DNA of 64,000 bases from Streptomyces liliifuscus (GCF_016598615.1 NZ_CP066831.1:1860001-1924000); one strand, 5' to 3'; shown: positions 15,754 to 25,511, counted from the stretch's first letter. The notes: a model not told the origin generated them from the sequence alone. Made by a program: numbers and translations.

Positions 15754-18700
15754 ATGCGCATTCAGGTACTCGGGCCGGTCTGCGCCTGGCGGGACGGCAT
15801 CCGCCTCGACCTCGGTTCACCACAGCGCCGCGCGGTGCTCGCCCTGCTCGCCGTGTCCCGCGGACAGCAACTGCCGTTCTTCGGACTCGCGGACGCGCTG
15901 TGGGGCGAGCGCCCGCCGGCGACCGCTTCGAACGTCGTCCAGACCCACATCAAGCACCTGCGCCACCTGCTGGAACCGGACCGGCCGCCACGCGCCCGCA
16001 GCGCGGTGCTCCCCCGGCTCGGCGACGGCTACGCGCTGCGCGTCCCGTACGACGCCATCGACCTGCTGCACTTCAGGGACCTGGTCGCCGGGGCGGTGAC
16101 CGTACGACGGGACGGGCGGGGCGGCGGCCAGGAGCGGGCCGCCGCGCTGCTGACCGAGGCGCTCGGGCTGTGGCAGCAACCACCCCTCGCGGACCTGCCC
16201 TTCCTCTCCGCGCACCCGGTGGTCGTCGCGCTGGCGGAGGAACGTCGTGGTGCGGTCGCCCAGTACGGCGAGGCCATGATCGCGGCGGGCAGGAGCGCCG
16301 ACGCACTGCCCGTACTCGAGGAGACCGCGGTCGCGCAGCCGCTGGACGAGGACGCCCAGGCCCGGCTCATCCGGGCGTACGAGGCCGTCGGGCGGCGCGA
16401 CCAGGCGGTCGCCGTCTACCGGCGGAGCCGCCGTCGGCTGGCCGACGAACTCGGCGTCGACCCCGGCCCCGCACTGGCCGAGGCGTATGCCGCCCTGCTG
16501 CGCCGCCGCGCCCGGCCTTCCACTCCCGCCGACGGCACCGGCACCGGCACCGGCACCGGGCACGCTCCCGTCAGCGGCCATGGCACGGCAGGCGCCGCCG
16601 AGTTGGCCGCGCAGGTGCCCGCCCACGTACCCCCGTACCCACCTTCGGCGCACCGATTACCCGCACAACTCCCGGCGGACGTACCCGACTTCGCTGGCCG
16701 TGATTCCGAACTGTCCGCACTGGACCGGTTGTTGGCCGCTGCGGCGGACAGCCCGACGGCCGGGGCCGTCTCGGTCGTCTCCGGCACTGCCGGGGTGGGG
16801 AAGACCGCACTGGCCGTGCACTGGGCGCACCGCACACGGCACCGGTTCCCCGACGGCCAGCTCTACGTCAATCTGCGTGGCTACGACCCCGAGCGCCCCA
16901 TGCCTCCCGGCGACGCCCTCACTCGATTCCTCAGCGTCCTCGGGGTGCCCGGTGACGCGATCCCACTCGACGTCGACGACCGCGCGAGCCGGTTCCGGAC
17001 CGAACTGGCCGACCGGCGAATGCTGGTGGTCCTGGACAACGCCCTGTCCGAGGAGCAGGTCCGCCCGCTGCTTCCCGGCTCGCCGGCCTGTTCGGTCGTG
17101 GTCACCAGCCGGGACAGCCTCGCCGGACTGGTGGCCCTGCACGGCGCCCGCCGCATCGGTCTGGGCCCGCTCCCGCCGCCCGACGCGATCGCCCTGCTGC
17201 GCAGGCTCGTCGGTGAGCGTGTCGACACCGAGCCGGGCCCGGCCGCCGCCCTGGCCGAACAGTGCGCACGCCTCCCGCTGGCGCTCCGGGTCGCGGCCGA
17301 ACTCGCCGTCGCCCACCCGTCGTCGCGGCTGGCGGACCTGGTGGCGGAGCTGGCCGACCAGCAGCGGCGGCTCGATCTCCTGGACGCGGGCGGCGACCGG
17401 CGTGCGGCGCTGGAGGCGGTGTTCTCCTGGTCCTACGAGCGGCTCCCCGCCCCGGCCGCCCGCACCTTCCGCCTGCTGAGCCTGCACCCGGGACCGGAGG
17501 CGGACGCGCACGCGGTCGCGGCGCTGACCGGCGAAGCGCCGGACGAAGCACCGGTCCATGCGCTGGGGGAAGCACCGATCCGTGCGCCGGGCGAAGCACC
17601 GGTCCATGGGCCTGGCCAGGCACCGACCCGTGTGCCGGGCGAGGAGCCGACCCAGGCTCCGGGCGAGGGGCCGCCCCATGCGCCGGGCGCCACGCGGGAC
17701 GAGAGACCCGGGCACGTGCCGGGCACCCGGTCGGGCCAGGTGCCGGGCAGCGTGCCACGCCACACGCCGGAGCCCCTGCCGGGCCTGACACCGGCCCGCC
17801 CGTCGGACGCCGTACCGGGCGACGAGCCCGCGGACGCCGGTGAAGGCCCCGCCCACGCCGCCGGGACCCTGGCGTTGCTGGCCCGTGCCCACCTCCTTCA
17901 GCCCGTCCGGCCGGGCCGGTTCGGCACACACGACCTGCTGCGCGCCTACGCGTTCCGCCTGACCCGTACGCATGACTCCGAGGCCGATCGGCAGGCCGCG
18001 CTGGTCCGTCTCTTCGACCACTACCTGAGCACGGCCGCGGCGGCCATGGACACGCTCTACCCGGCCGAGCGGCACCACAGGCCCGCTGTCGCACCCTCCG
18101 TCCATGTCTCGTCCGTCGTCGGCAACGCGGCGGCGGCACGGGCGTGGCTGGACGCCGAGCGGCCGACGCTGGCCGCCGTCTGCGCGGTGGCCGCGGACCG
18201 CGGCAGTCCCCGCCACGCCGTCCGTCTGGCCGCCCTGCTGTTCCGCCACCTCGACTCCGGTCACCACACCGAGGCGCTGGAGATCCACCGCCACGCCCTG
18301 CGGGCCGCCGAGACGATCGGTGACCTGGGCGGGCAGGCCCACGCGCTGACCAACCTGGGGGTCGTGCACTGGCGGCTCGCCGACGCGGGATCGGCCGAGG
18401 ACCACCTCGTACGGGCCCTCGAACTGCACCATCGGACGGGCGACTTGGCGGGGCGCGCCAGAACCCTGTCCAACCTCGGCAACGTCCACTGGCGGCTGGG
18501 CAGCCTCCGCGACGCCGCGCACGACCATCAACAGGCCCTCGCCCTCTACCGGGAGACCGGCGACCAGGTGGGCCAGGCGCGCACGCTCACGAACCTCGGC
18601 AATGTCTGTCTTCGGCTCGGCGAGTACGAACAGGCGGCCGACCACCAACGGCAGGCCCTCGCCCTGCACGATCTGACCGGTGACCGGATCGGCCGCGCCC

Positions 18701-19146
18701 GCACCCTCTCCCATCTCGGCAACGCCCTTCTGCGGTTGGGCAGTTCGGAGGCCGCGGCCGAGTGCCAGGAGCAGGCCCTCGCGCTCTTCCGGCAGTTGGG
18801 GCACCACGGCGGCGAGGCGTACGCGCTGTCCGGTCTCGGCGACATCCGGCTGGGGCAGGGCGAGTTCGAGGCCGCCGTCACCTGTCAGCGGCGTGCCCTC
18901 GAACTGTTCCGTGAGAACGGGGAGGGCTACGGCGAGGCATCGGCGCTCAACGGCCTCGCCGAGGCGCTGCACGGCAGTGGCCGGCACGACGAGGCGCTCG
19001 ACCATCACTCCACCGCGGCGACGGTCGCGGCCGTCACCGGTGAGCACGACCAGCTGGCACGGGCGCACGCGGGCGTCGAGCGCGCCCGCCGGGCCCTGGG
19101 CCCGTGGGTGGCGGCCACCGCGTCGTCGACCACTTCGGGGCCGTGA
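15754..19146 (+). CDS. AfsR/SARP-type regulator with NB-ARC and TPR domains
   Basis: Large pathway activator of 1130 residues. The N-terminal OmpR-like winged helix (about 1-95; LGSPQRRAVLALLAVSRGQ, THIKHLRHLLEPD) and BTAD domain (about 98-245; AYEAVGRRDQAVAVYRRSRR) form the SARP module. An NB-ARC ATPase follows (about 300-590) with Walker A GTAGVGKT at residues 344-351 and Walker B MLVVLDNA. The C-terminus (about 840-1110) is a run of TPR units of about 40 residues (LGNVHWRLGSLRDAAHDHQQ and similar). Between NB-ARC and TPR, at about residues 598-690, is a Pro/Gly/Ala-rich octapeptide-repeat insertion. The start at 15754 follows GGGGGA. Targets are unknown; no biosynthetic cluster is adjacent. 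Confidence 0.95.
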   Translation: MRIQVLGPVCAWRDGIRLDLGSPQRRAVLALLAVSRGQQLPFFGLADALWGERPPATASNVVQTHIKHLRHLLEPDRPPRARSAVLPRLGDGYALRVPYDAIDLLHFRDLVAGAVTVRRDGRGGGQERAAALLTEALGLWQQPPLADLPFLSAHPVVVALAEERRGAVAQYGEAMIAAGRSADALPVLEETAVAQPLDEDAQARLIRAYEAVGRRDQAVAVYRRSRRRLADELGVDPGPALAEAYAALLRRRARPSTPADGTGTGTGTGHAPVSGHGTAGAAELAAQVPAHVPPYPPSAHRLPAQLPADVPDFAGRDSELSALDRLLAAAADSPTAGAVSVVSGTAGVGKTALAVHWAHRTRHRFPDGQLYVNLRGYDPERPMPPGDALTRFLSVLGVPGDAIPLDVDDRASRFRTELADRRMLVVLDNALSEEQVRPLLPGSPACSVVVTSRDSLAGLVALHGARRIGLGPLPPPDAIALLRRLVGERVDTEPGPAAALAEQCARLPLALRVAAELAVAHPSSRLADLVAELADQQRRLDLLDAGGDRRAALEAVFSWSYERLPAPAARTFRLLSLHPGPEADAHAVAALTGEAPDEAPVHALGEAPIRAPGEAPVHGPGQAPTRVPGEEPTQAPGEGPPHAPGATRDERPGHVPGTRSGQVPGSVPRHTPEPLPGLTPARPSDAVPGDEPADAGEGPAHAAGTLALLARAHLLQPVRPGRFGTHDLLRAYAFRLTRTHDSEADRQAALVRLFDHYLSTAAAAMDTLYPAERHHRPAVAPSVHVSSVVGNAAAARAWLDAERPTLAAVCAVAADRGSPRHAVRLAALLFRHLDSGHHTEALEIHRHALRAAETIGDLGGQAHALTNLGVVHWRLADAGSAEDHLVRALELHHRTGDLAGRARTLSNLGNVHWRLGSLRDAAHDHQQALALYRETGDQVGQARTLTNLGNVCLRLGEYEQAADHQRQALALHDLTGDRIGRARTLSHLGNALLRLGSSEAAAECQEQALALFRQLGHHGGEAYALSGLGDIRLGQGEFEAAVTCQRRALELFRENGEGYGEASALNGLAEALHGSGRHDEALDHHSTAATVAAVTGEHDQLARAHAGVERARRALGPWVAATASSTTSGP
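17545..17688 (+). repeat. 24-bp coding tandem repeat in the SARP gene
   Basis: Six consecutive 24-bp units, in frame, encode octapeptides of the form E-x-P-x-x-x-P-G (EAPVHALG, EAPIRAPG, EAPVHGPG, QAPTRVPG, EEPTQAPG, EGPPHAPG). More degenerate Pro/Gly-rich copies continue to about 17830. It lengthens the hinge between the NB-ARC and TPR parts. Confidence 0.9.
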
Positions 19147-19347
19147 GCCCGCGGAGCCCCCGCCGTTCGGCCGATCCGCCGTTCAACCACCGTCCAGTGG
19201 ATGTCCAGTCCTGCCCCATAGCTTGCCGTCGCCGCCTGTCGATCCGGCCTGCCGGATCAGGCGGACCAGACGGCAACACCTCTGACACAGCACACGCTCG
19301 CGCTCACATCCACGCTCAAGCTCACGCCGACCGAGAGGGAAGTAGCG

Positions 19348-20208
19348 ATGAAAGCAGGGCTCAAGAAGAGAATGGCCGCGGCGGTCGCGGCCGCGTCCGC
19401 CATGGCGGCACTCGTCGTGGCGACGCCGGGCACCAGCCACGCGGCGCCGCCCCGTCTGCTGGCGTTCGGCATCTCGGCCGACGGTACGCTGATGGCAGCG
19501 TTCAACACCGACGACCCCGGCACGCTCAACTGGTTCAAGCGCATCGACGGGCTCGTCGGCGACACCGCCGTCGTCGGGCTCGACTTCCGCGTACAGAACG
19601 GACTGTTGTACCTGGTCGGCAACAAGGGCGGCATCTACACGGTCCAGATCCCGCCCGCGGTCCCGAACCCGCTGGTCACCAAGGTCTCGCAGCTCAGTGT
19701 TCCGCTGCAGGGCACGAACTTCGGTGTCGACTTCAACCCCGCGGCCGACCGGTTGCGGATCATCAGTGACACCGGCCAGAACCTGGCGCACAACCTCGCC
19801 AACAGCAGCACCGCCACGAACACCCCCCTGACCACGGACGGGGCGACGACCCACGGCGTCACCGCGGCCGCCTACACCAACAACGACCTGAACTCGGCCA
19901 CCGCGACGACGCTGTTCGACATCAACACGACCTCGGACCAGGTCGTCATCCAGTCGCCGCCCGCCAACGGTCTGCTGGTCCCGACCGGCTCACTGGGCTT
20001 CGACACCGGTGTCAACGCCGGCTTCGACATCTTCAGCGATCTGAGCGCCGGCAAGACGATCTCGAACACGGCCTTCGCCACCCTGACCCCGGCCGGTGCC
20101 TCGACGTCGACGTTCTACACCGTCGACGTGCTCACCGGAGCCACGACCAGTGTGGACCAGTTCCCCATAGCCATCACCGATGTCGCCGTCTCGCTCGACA
20201 TGAGCTGA
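19348..20208 (+). CDS. Secreted DUF4394-domain protein
   Basis: Exported protein of 286 residues with a clear signal peptide (MKAGLKKRMAAAVAAASAMA, cleavage near SHA-APP). The mature part is a single DUF4394 domain, a predicted beta-propeller-like repeat fold: LLAFGISADGTLMAAFNTD, GLDFRVQNGLLYLVGN, GTNFGVDFNPAADRLRIISD and GVTAAAYTNNDL are the typical blocks. The function of the family is unknown. The start follows GGGAAG. The gene is convergent with the NlpC/P60 gene, with a hairpin between them. Confidence 0.9.
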   Translation: MKAGLKKRMAAAVAAASAMAALVVATPGTSHAAPPRLLAFGISADGTLMAAFNTDDPGTLNWFKRIDGLVGDTAVVGLDFRVQNGLLYLVGNKGGIYTVQIPPAVPNPLVTKVSQLSVPLQGTNFGVDFNPAADRLRIISDTGQNLAHNLANSSTATNTPLTTDGATTHGVTAAAYTNNDLNSATATTLFDINTTSDQVVIQSPPANGLLVPTGSLGFDTGVNAGFDIFSDLSAGKTISNTAFATLTPAGASTSTFYTVDVLTGATTSVDQFPIAITDVAVSLDMS

Positions 20209-20247
20209 AACCTTCGCGGACCTGCCGTCTCCGGAACGAGACGATCA

Positions 20248-20292
20248 GAGGCCGTATCGAGCGGCGCATCGCGCGCGCACCGATACGGCCTC
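20248..20292. terminator. Bidirectional terminator hairpin
   Basis: Perfect 12-bp inverted repeat, GAGGCCGTATCG at 20248-20259 and its complement at 20281-20292, around a 21-nt GC-rich loop. It lies in the 93-bp gap between the converging DUF4394 and NlpC/P60 genes. Confidence 0.75.
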
Positions 20293-20301
20293 CGGGTCGG
20301 G

Positions 20302-21732
20302 TCAGGCGGGCCGGATCACGCTGTGGATCGCCGGCTCGCCGGCCCAGTGGATCGACTCCTCACGGATGGCCGCCCCCGGGCTCGGCGCGTGGACCATCAT
20401 GCCGTTGCCGCTGTAGATGCCGACATGGCCGACGTGCCCGTTGAAGAGAACCAGGTCGCCGAGACGGATGTCGGAGAGGGGCACCGCCACGCCCGCGACC
20501 GCCTGATCGTTGGCGGTACGCGGGAGTGCGACCCCCGCCGCCTTCCAGGCCGCCTGGGTGAGGCTGGAGCAGTCGTACGAGCCCGGCCCCATCGCTCCCC
20601 ACACACAGGGCTTGCCGATCTGCGCACGGGCGAAGTCGACCGCTGTCGCCGCCTTCCCGCCGTAGCCCGGGGTCGACCCGGCGTACGCCGGAGTCGATCC
20701 GCCGTATCCCGGAGTCGCAGCGCCGTATCCGGGGTTCGAGGCACCGTCCGAGCCGATGGGCAGACCCGTGCCGATCGGCGTACGGGCGTCGACGGGCGGA
20801 GCCATACCGAACGTCAGGTCCGGTCCCATGGGCAGGTCCATGCCGATGGACGGGGTCGGAGCCATTGCCGGAGCCGGAGCGGCGGGCAGACCCATGCCGA
20901 ACGTCAGGTCCGGGCCGCCCAGGGCGTCTACGGACCCTCCCGTGCCGAAACCGGCCGACTGCGGCAGTGCCTGGGGCTGTTGCTGCCACCATTCGGCCTC
21001 GGCCTGGCGGTAGCCCTGTCCCTCGGTGGTGGCCCAGGCGGTCTCCGCCGGCGCGGGTTCGATGGCCGCCACCGGCGTGCTCCGCCGGGCGGTGTGCGCG
21101 GAGAGCAGTTCGCGGGCCTTCGCGAGCTTGCTCTGGTTCCGCTGCTTGGAGGTCTTCAGCGACTGCCGCGGATCGGCGGCCAGTGCGGGCAGGACCTCGG
21201 TGGCCTCCTGCCGCTGCTGCGGCACGGCCGACAGCGCGGCGACGGGACCCGCGGTCAACTCCGCCACGGGTCGGGCGGCTGTCGCGGCGCCGGGTCCTGC
21301 GGTCAGCTCCAGGACGGGTTTGGCCGGCGCTTCCAGCGCACGGTCGGCCGACCGCTCCCCCGGACGGTCGCCGGTGCTCCTGGGCCGCGTCTCTGCCTGG
21401 CCGCGGTCCGGCATCCTGTCGGGCGGCAGCACGGCGGGGATGAGGGGCCCCAGTTGCGAGCGTCCCACGTCGAACCACTGCTTGGCGCGGTCGTTCAGAG
21501 CGGGGGCAGGGGCGGCGGCGACCGTGTCGGCACGTCCACGCCCCGTGTCGGGTCCGGGGGTCATACGCTCGCGCGAGCGCCCCGAGCTCATCGCCCGGGT
21601 CGCGTTGTAGTTCCCGCTGACGGTCTCCGCCTGGTCGTAGAGGCTGTTGATCCGCTGCTGGACCTCTTCGCGACTCGGCTTGTCGTCCTCTCTCGCGGGC
21701 GAGGATCCGCCGGTCGAGGAATACAGATCCAC
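20302..21732 (-). CDS. NlpC/P60 cell-wall peptidase
   Basis: Peptidoglycan endopeptidase of the C40 family, at least 476 residues. The catalytic domain is the last 115 residues: Cys in YDCSSLTQAAWKAAG, His in GHVGHVGIYSG, and MMVHAP. Upstream are a short coiled-coil start (REEVQQRINSLYDQAETVSG), a long Ala/Pro-rich linker and two LTFGM-containing repeats plus PGYGG repeats. GTG 21732 is the first standard start, but it has no ribosome site and leaves the protein without a signal peptide. The frame stays open upstream to an ATC at 21819, preceded by AAGGAG at 10 nt, and that extension (LPGIPRPALATAAATS) resembles a signal sequence. The true N-terminus therefore probably lies upstream. A c-di-AMP riboswitch precedes it, as for other Streptomyces wall hydrolases. 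Confidence 0.92.
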   Translation of the reverse strand: MDLYSSTGGSSPAREDDKPSREEVQQRINSLYDQAETVSGNYNATRAMSSGRSRERMTPGPDTGRGRADTVAAAPAPALNDRAKQWFDVGRSQLGPLIPAVLPPDRMPDRGQAETRPRSTGDRPGERSADRALEAPAKPVLELTAGPGAATAARPVAELTAGPVAALSAVPQQRQEATEVLPALAADPRQSLKTSKQRNQSKLAKARELLSAHTARRSTPVAAIEPAPAETAWATTEGQGYRQAEAEWWQQQPQALPQSAGFGTGGSVDALGGPDLTFGMGLPAAPAPAMAPTPSIGMDLPMGPDLTFGMAPPVDARTPIGTGLPIGSDGASNPGYGAATPGYGGSTPAYAGSTPGYGGKAATAVDFARAQIGKPCVWGAMGPGSYDCSSLTQAAWKAAGVALPRTANDQAVAGVAVPLSDIRLGDLVLFNGHVGHVGIYSGNGMMVHAPSPGAAIREESIHWAGEPAIHSVIRPA

Positions 21733-21841
21733 TGAGGTGGCGGCCGCCGTCGCGAGGGCGGGCCGGGGTATACCCGGGAGGTTGCTGCCTCCGGGGCGCG
21801 GGGTTCGTTCCGGCGCGATGGGAGCCGTACTCCTTCCGTGC

Positions 21842-21965
21842 TCCGCCTACCGAGTTAGCTGTCGGGTTCGGGCGAGGAATCCGGAAGGTATGCCCTACGG
21901 CCCTTGCCCTGTCGGGCGGTTGGGCCGATTCACCCCAAAGTTCGGTGGGTCCCCGGTTCCGGTTG
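21842..21965 (-). promoter_or_regulatory. c-di-AMP (ydaO/yuaA-type) riboswitch
   Basis: On the minus strand the leader of the NlpC/P60 gene carries the conserved ydaO blocks in order: TTTGGGGTGAATC (about 21925-21938), GTAGGGC...TTCC (about 21885-21900) and the hallmark AACCCGACAGCTAAC followed by GGTAGGCGG (about 21843-21870). In Streptomyces this class turns off genes for resuscitation-promoting and NlpC/P60 wall hydrolases when c-di-AMP is high. It ends just before an AAGGAG ribosome site at 21830-21835. Confidence 0.88.
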
Positions 21966-22192
21966 CCGCGAGGGCCACCGGATTCGGCGGAGGCCGCGCG
22001 ACCCGGCGAGGTTCACCGGAGGGAGTCGTGCGTCCTGTCGGTCAACTTAGCCAACATGTGCACCTCGTGTGAAGATTGAAGGGCGAAGTGTCCGATATAT
22101 AACTGTGACCTTCGTCGTACCGGGTCGAGACATCGCCGGACTTCGGCGACTTCTCACGGTTCACCACTCCCCCTCTGCTCCCGCTGCTTCCG

Positions 22193-25072
22193 CTACTCCT
22201 CCAGTGAGAGGGCGAAAACGTGGGCCCTGGCCGGCCCCGAAGGCGCGGTCAGCGTGATCGCGGTGAGCTGCTTGCTCGCGTCGAGCTCGATCACCTGGTG
22301 GAAGACGGCCGCCTTGGTGGCCAACGGCCCGGTGCGCGCGTGGATCTGACCGGTGATCACGGCTTCGGTCTCGCCGAACTCGGGGCCGGAAGCCAGCCAG
22401 TTGGTGAGCGCGATCGGCGCGGCCTCGCTCGTTCCGTCGGCGTACCGGACCACCGAGGGGACGGTCACGGCCGCCGAGTCGCCCGCGCCGAGCACGTGCA
22501 GCTTCGTGAACGCACGCTGCGCGCCCTGCGGGACGGCGATCTCCTGCCCGGCCGCCACGAGGTTGTTGTTCGTTCCCTCACTGCCGTTGGTGAAGAGGAA
22601 GCCGATCCCGTTGTCCGTGGTCTGCCCGGTCTGCGGGAGTTGGGCCATGGGGTACGTACGGCCGGCGCCGTCGAAGTCCCCGTCGCCGTAGTACATCTCT
22701 GTGGTGATGCCGTCGTTGTCGAAGTGTCCGGTGAGATCGAGCTGGGTGACGGTTCCGCTCTGCGGCGGTTCCGGCAGCCCCCATGGATCGGCGGGCACGG
22801 TCATCTTCACCGGGGCGATCCGCAGGTCGGGCCGTGAGCCGGCCGGGTGGATCACCGCCTCCGCGTCGCGCGCCAGGTCCAGTTCGACCACGCCCTTGCC
22901 CAGGTCGCGCCAGGCGGGTGCGGGGCCACCGACTCCGGAGACCGTGAGCCGCCCGCGCAGGGAGTGACGTATCCGGCACGGCTCCCCGGCGAGACTGCGT
23001 ACCCGCACCCATCGGGTGGCACCGCCCCGGCGGACGGCGCTGACCAGGAACGCGCCCTGGGTGCGGAAGTCGTGCAGTGTGACGTCCCGCCAGACACCCG
23101 GGACGGCCGGGAAGACACGGATCGTGTCGCCCCAGCTCTGGCAGAGCATGTCGTGCAGGCTCTGCGCGGCGGACAGCGGTGTCTCGATGACCGGACCCGC
23201 CTCGTAGTACATGGTGTTGGGCTGTACGAACCGGTCGACCAGCTCCCTTAAATAGGTGAGCGAGTCGTCGCCCCGGCCCATCTGGGCGGTGATCGAGGCG
23301 GCGCCGGTGAAGCTGTAGCCGCGCAGGGCGCCCTCGAAGCCGATCCAGTGCTTCAGCGACCGTTCGATCAGGTCGCGGTGTTCGGGCTGCTCCCAGTTGA
23401 CGAGGCAGAGCGGGTAGACGGAGAGCATGTGGGAGTAGTGGCGGTGGGACTTGGCGAAGGGGACGCCTGCTCCGACCATGAAACCGTTCTCGTCCACCGG
23501 GGGGTCGGTCAGCTTCTCCAGCACCTCGCGCCACTTGGGCGCCAACTCGTCCGGTACGCCGAGCAGGTCGGTGGTCTCCAGCAGGGTCTTGCAACTCCAA
23601 CGCAGCAGCGCCAGGTCGTAGTTGCAGTCGGGGGCGTTGCCGTACTCGGGCGAGTGGGTCGGTGGCAGATGCAGCCGGCCGTCGTCACCCTCGTACAGGA
23701 AGTGCAGGTAGTAGTTGGTGCTTCGGCGCAGCAGGGGGTACAGGACGTCCTCCAGGAGGCCCCGGTCCATGGTGTGCCGGTAGGTCAGCCAGACGTTGTG
23801 CAGTGCCCAGGGCAGGTTGCCGAGCTCCGGGTTGGCGCCGACGCCGGGGACGGCGACGGTGCCGCTGGTGTCGCAGGTGGCGTCGGTGGCGCGGCGCAGG
23901 CCCGCCGAGTCGGACCGGTACTCGGGGCGCAGGCCGCCGATGAGTGTGTCGGTGTTCTCGGCGAGGGTGCGCGGGACGGCGTCCAGCTCAAGGTGGTTGG
24001 AGCCGTGCACCGCCCAGTACTCCAGCTGGACGTTGAGGTTCCACCACACTGCGGGCCAGGGCGTGGACTCCAGCCAGGGCCCGGTGGTCGCCATGATCGG
24101 CGCGTCCTCGCGGGCCGCGGAGGCGAGTTTGTAGAGCTGGATCCAGTAGAAGCTCTGCAGCATCTCGTCGGGGACGGAGAGGAAGCTCTTGCGGTAGAAG
24201 CGGTGCCACCACGCGCGGTGGGTGCGCAGCAGGCTGGAGACGGGCAGCGCGGACGCCTTGCGGACCGCCGATCTCGCCCGTCCCTCGGCGTCGGTGCCGG
24301 GATGGGAGTGGGCGACGGCCAGGACGTACGAGCGTTCGTCGCCGTGTCGGCGCTCCCGGTGGACGGTGACGGTCCGGCCGCCCGCGACCAGTGACTGCAC
24401 GACGACGCCCGTGCCGTCCGGCTCGCGTGTGGCCACCGGAGCGGGGTTGGGCTCCAGGCCCGCCGGAGGGTCCTCCCGGACGATGCGCGGGCTGACGGCG
24501 GGCGAGGGGACGAACTCCCAGCGGAAGTCGCGCTCGCCCGCGCTCGCGCGTGCGGTGACGAGCAGCAGCGTCCGGTCGTTGTGGACCAGCGCGCGCAGGG
24601 CGATGGTGCCCTTGTCCGTGGTGACCGTTCCGCCGACCTCGGCGTTCCACAGGTCCAGGCGCAGGTCGGCGCCGGTGATGGCGCCGACGGGGTGCAGACG
24701 GAGATTGCCGACCGGGAGGCGGGCCACGCCCCAGTTGTGGCCGAACTCCGGCCGGTGGTCCTGCACTTCGCTGTGGTGCACGGTGAAGCGCAGGACGTTG
24801 GTGCCGGGTTCCTGGTGGACGATCGAGCCGAGCAGACCGTTGCCGAGGAACGGCCCCTCGTACCAGGCGCGCGGCATTCGCTTCCAGCGCGGGTCCTGCC
24901 CGGCGAGGAAGTCCCGCCATTCGCGGTCGGTACGCATACCGGTGAGGGCCACGGGGCCGACGACCGGGCCCGGCAGCGCCGCCGCCGGTTCCGCGACACC
25001 CATCCCGGTCGCCGCTCCGCCGGCCGCGCTCGCGGCGACGCTGCCCAGGAACCCCCGCCTGCTGACACCCAT
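22193..25072 (-). CDS. Tat-exported GH95 family glycosidase
   Basis: Secreted glycoside hydrolase of about 959 residues. The twin-arginine signal is SRRGFLGSVAASAAGG with cleavage near AAA-LPG. The N-terminal beta-sandwich (about 55-300; WYEGPFLGNGLLGSIVHQE), the (alpha/alpha)6 barrel (about 300-690; NLNVQLEYWAVHGSNHLEL, PPTHSPEYGNAPDCNYDLAL, HRHYSHMLSVYPL, CQSWGDTIRVFPAVPG) and a C-terminal sandwich follow the alpha-L-fucosidase/galactosidase layout. About 180 extra C-terminal residues form another beta-rich domain. ATG 25072 has GGGAG at 7 nt; ATG 25075 is closer. Codon Leu at 23249-23251 is TTA, so translation may depend on the bldA tRNA. Confidence 0.85.
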   Translation of the reverse strand: MGVSRRGFLGSVAASAAGGAATGMGVAEPAAALPGPVVGPVALTGMRTDREWRDFLAGQDPRWKRMPRAWYEGPFLGNGLLGSIVHQEPGTNVLRFTVHHSEVQDHRPEFGHNWGVARLPVGNLRLHPVGAITGADLRLDLWNAEVGGTVTTDKGTIALRALVHNDRTLLLVTARASAGERDFRWEFVPSPAVSPRIVREDPPAGLEPNPAPVATREPDGTGVVVQSLVAGGRTVTVHRERRHGDERSYVLAVAHSHPGTDAEGRARSAVRKASALPVSSLLRTHRAWWHRFYRKSFLSVPDEMLQSFYWIQLYKLASAAREDAPIMATTGPWLESTPWPAVWWNLNVQLEYWAVHGSNHLELDAVPRTLAENTDTLIGGLRPEYRSDSAGLRRATDATCDTSGTVAVPGVGANPELGNLPWALHNVWLTYRHTMDRGLLEDVLYPLLRRSTNYYLHFLYEGDDGRLHLPPTHSPEYGNAPDCNYDLALLRWSCKTLLETTDLLGVPDELAPKWREVLEKLTDPPVDENGFMVGAGVPFAKSHRHYSHMLSVYPLCLVNWEQPEHRDLIERSLKHWIGFEGALRGYSFTGAASITAQMGRGDDSLTYLRELVDRFVQPNTMYYEAGPVIETPLSAAQSLHDMLCQSWGDTIRVFPAVPGVWRDVTLHDFRTQGAFLVSAVRRGGATRWVRVRSLAGEPCRIRHSLRGRLTVSGVGGPAPAWRDLGKGVVELDLARDAEAVIHPAGSRPDLRIAPVKMTVPADPWGLPEPPQSGTVTQLDLTGHFDNDGITTEMYYGDGDFDGAGRTYPMAQLPQTGQTTDNGIGFLFTNGSEGTNNNLVAAGQEIAVPQGAQRAFTKLHVLGAGDSAAVTVPSVVRYADGTSEAAPIALTNWLASGPEFGETEAVITGQIHARTGPLATKAAVFHQVIELDASKQLTAITLTAPSGPARAHVFALSLEE

Positions 25073-25337
25073 CATCGATCTCCCGTCAGATTGATCCGAT
25101 GACTCGGTTAAACGGGAGGGTAGGAAGCGACTATTGATGCGTCAATGGCGCCGACGCACTCGGTTTTCATCCGATGACTGACTCGCACGGGAACCCACAC
25201 AGCAACCCATACGACAACCCATGCGGGATTCGCCCGGTCGTCGGGACGCCTGCGCGGAGACCGCGGGACATCGTCACCCGCCGCACAAACGCATCCAGCG
25301 GGCCCGCCGTTGTCGGCAGACCCGCTGTTCGATGCTG

Positions 25338-25411
<74 letters not shown>

Positions 25412-25511
25412 ATGCGCTTCGTCGCGGTGAACCGCGTGATCGCGCAGACAGAACACTACCCCACACCCGGGGCTGCTTCGAAGGTGGCGTGGGGCGAGGG
25501 ACAATCGGTGC

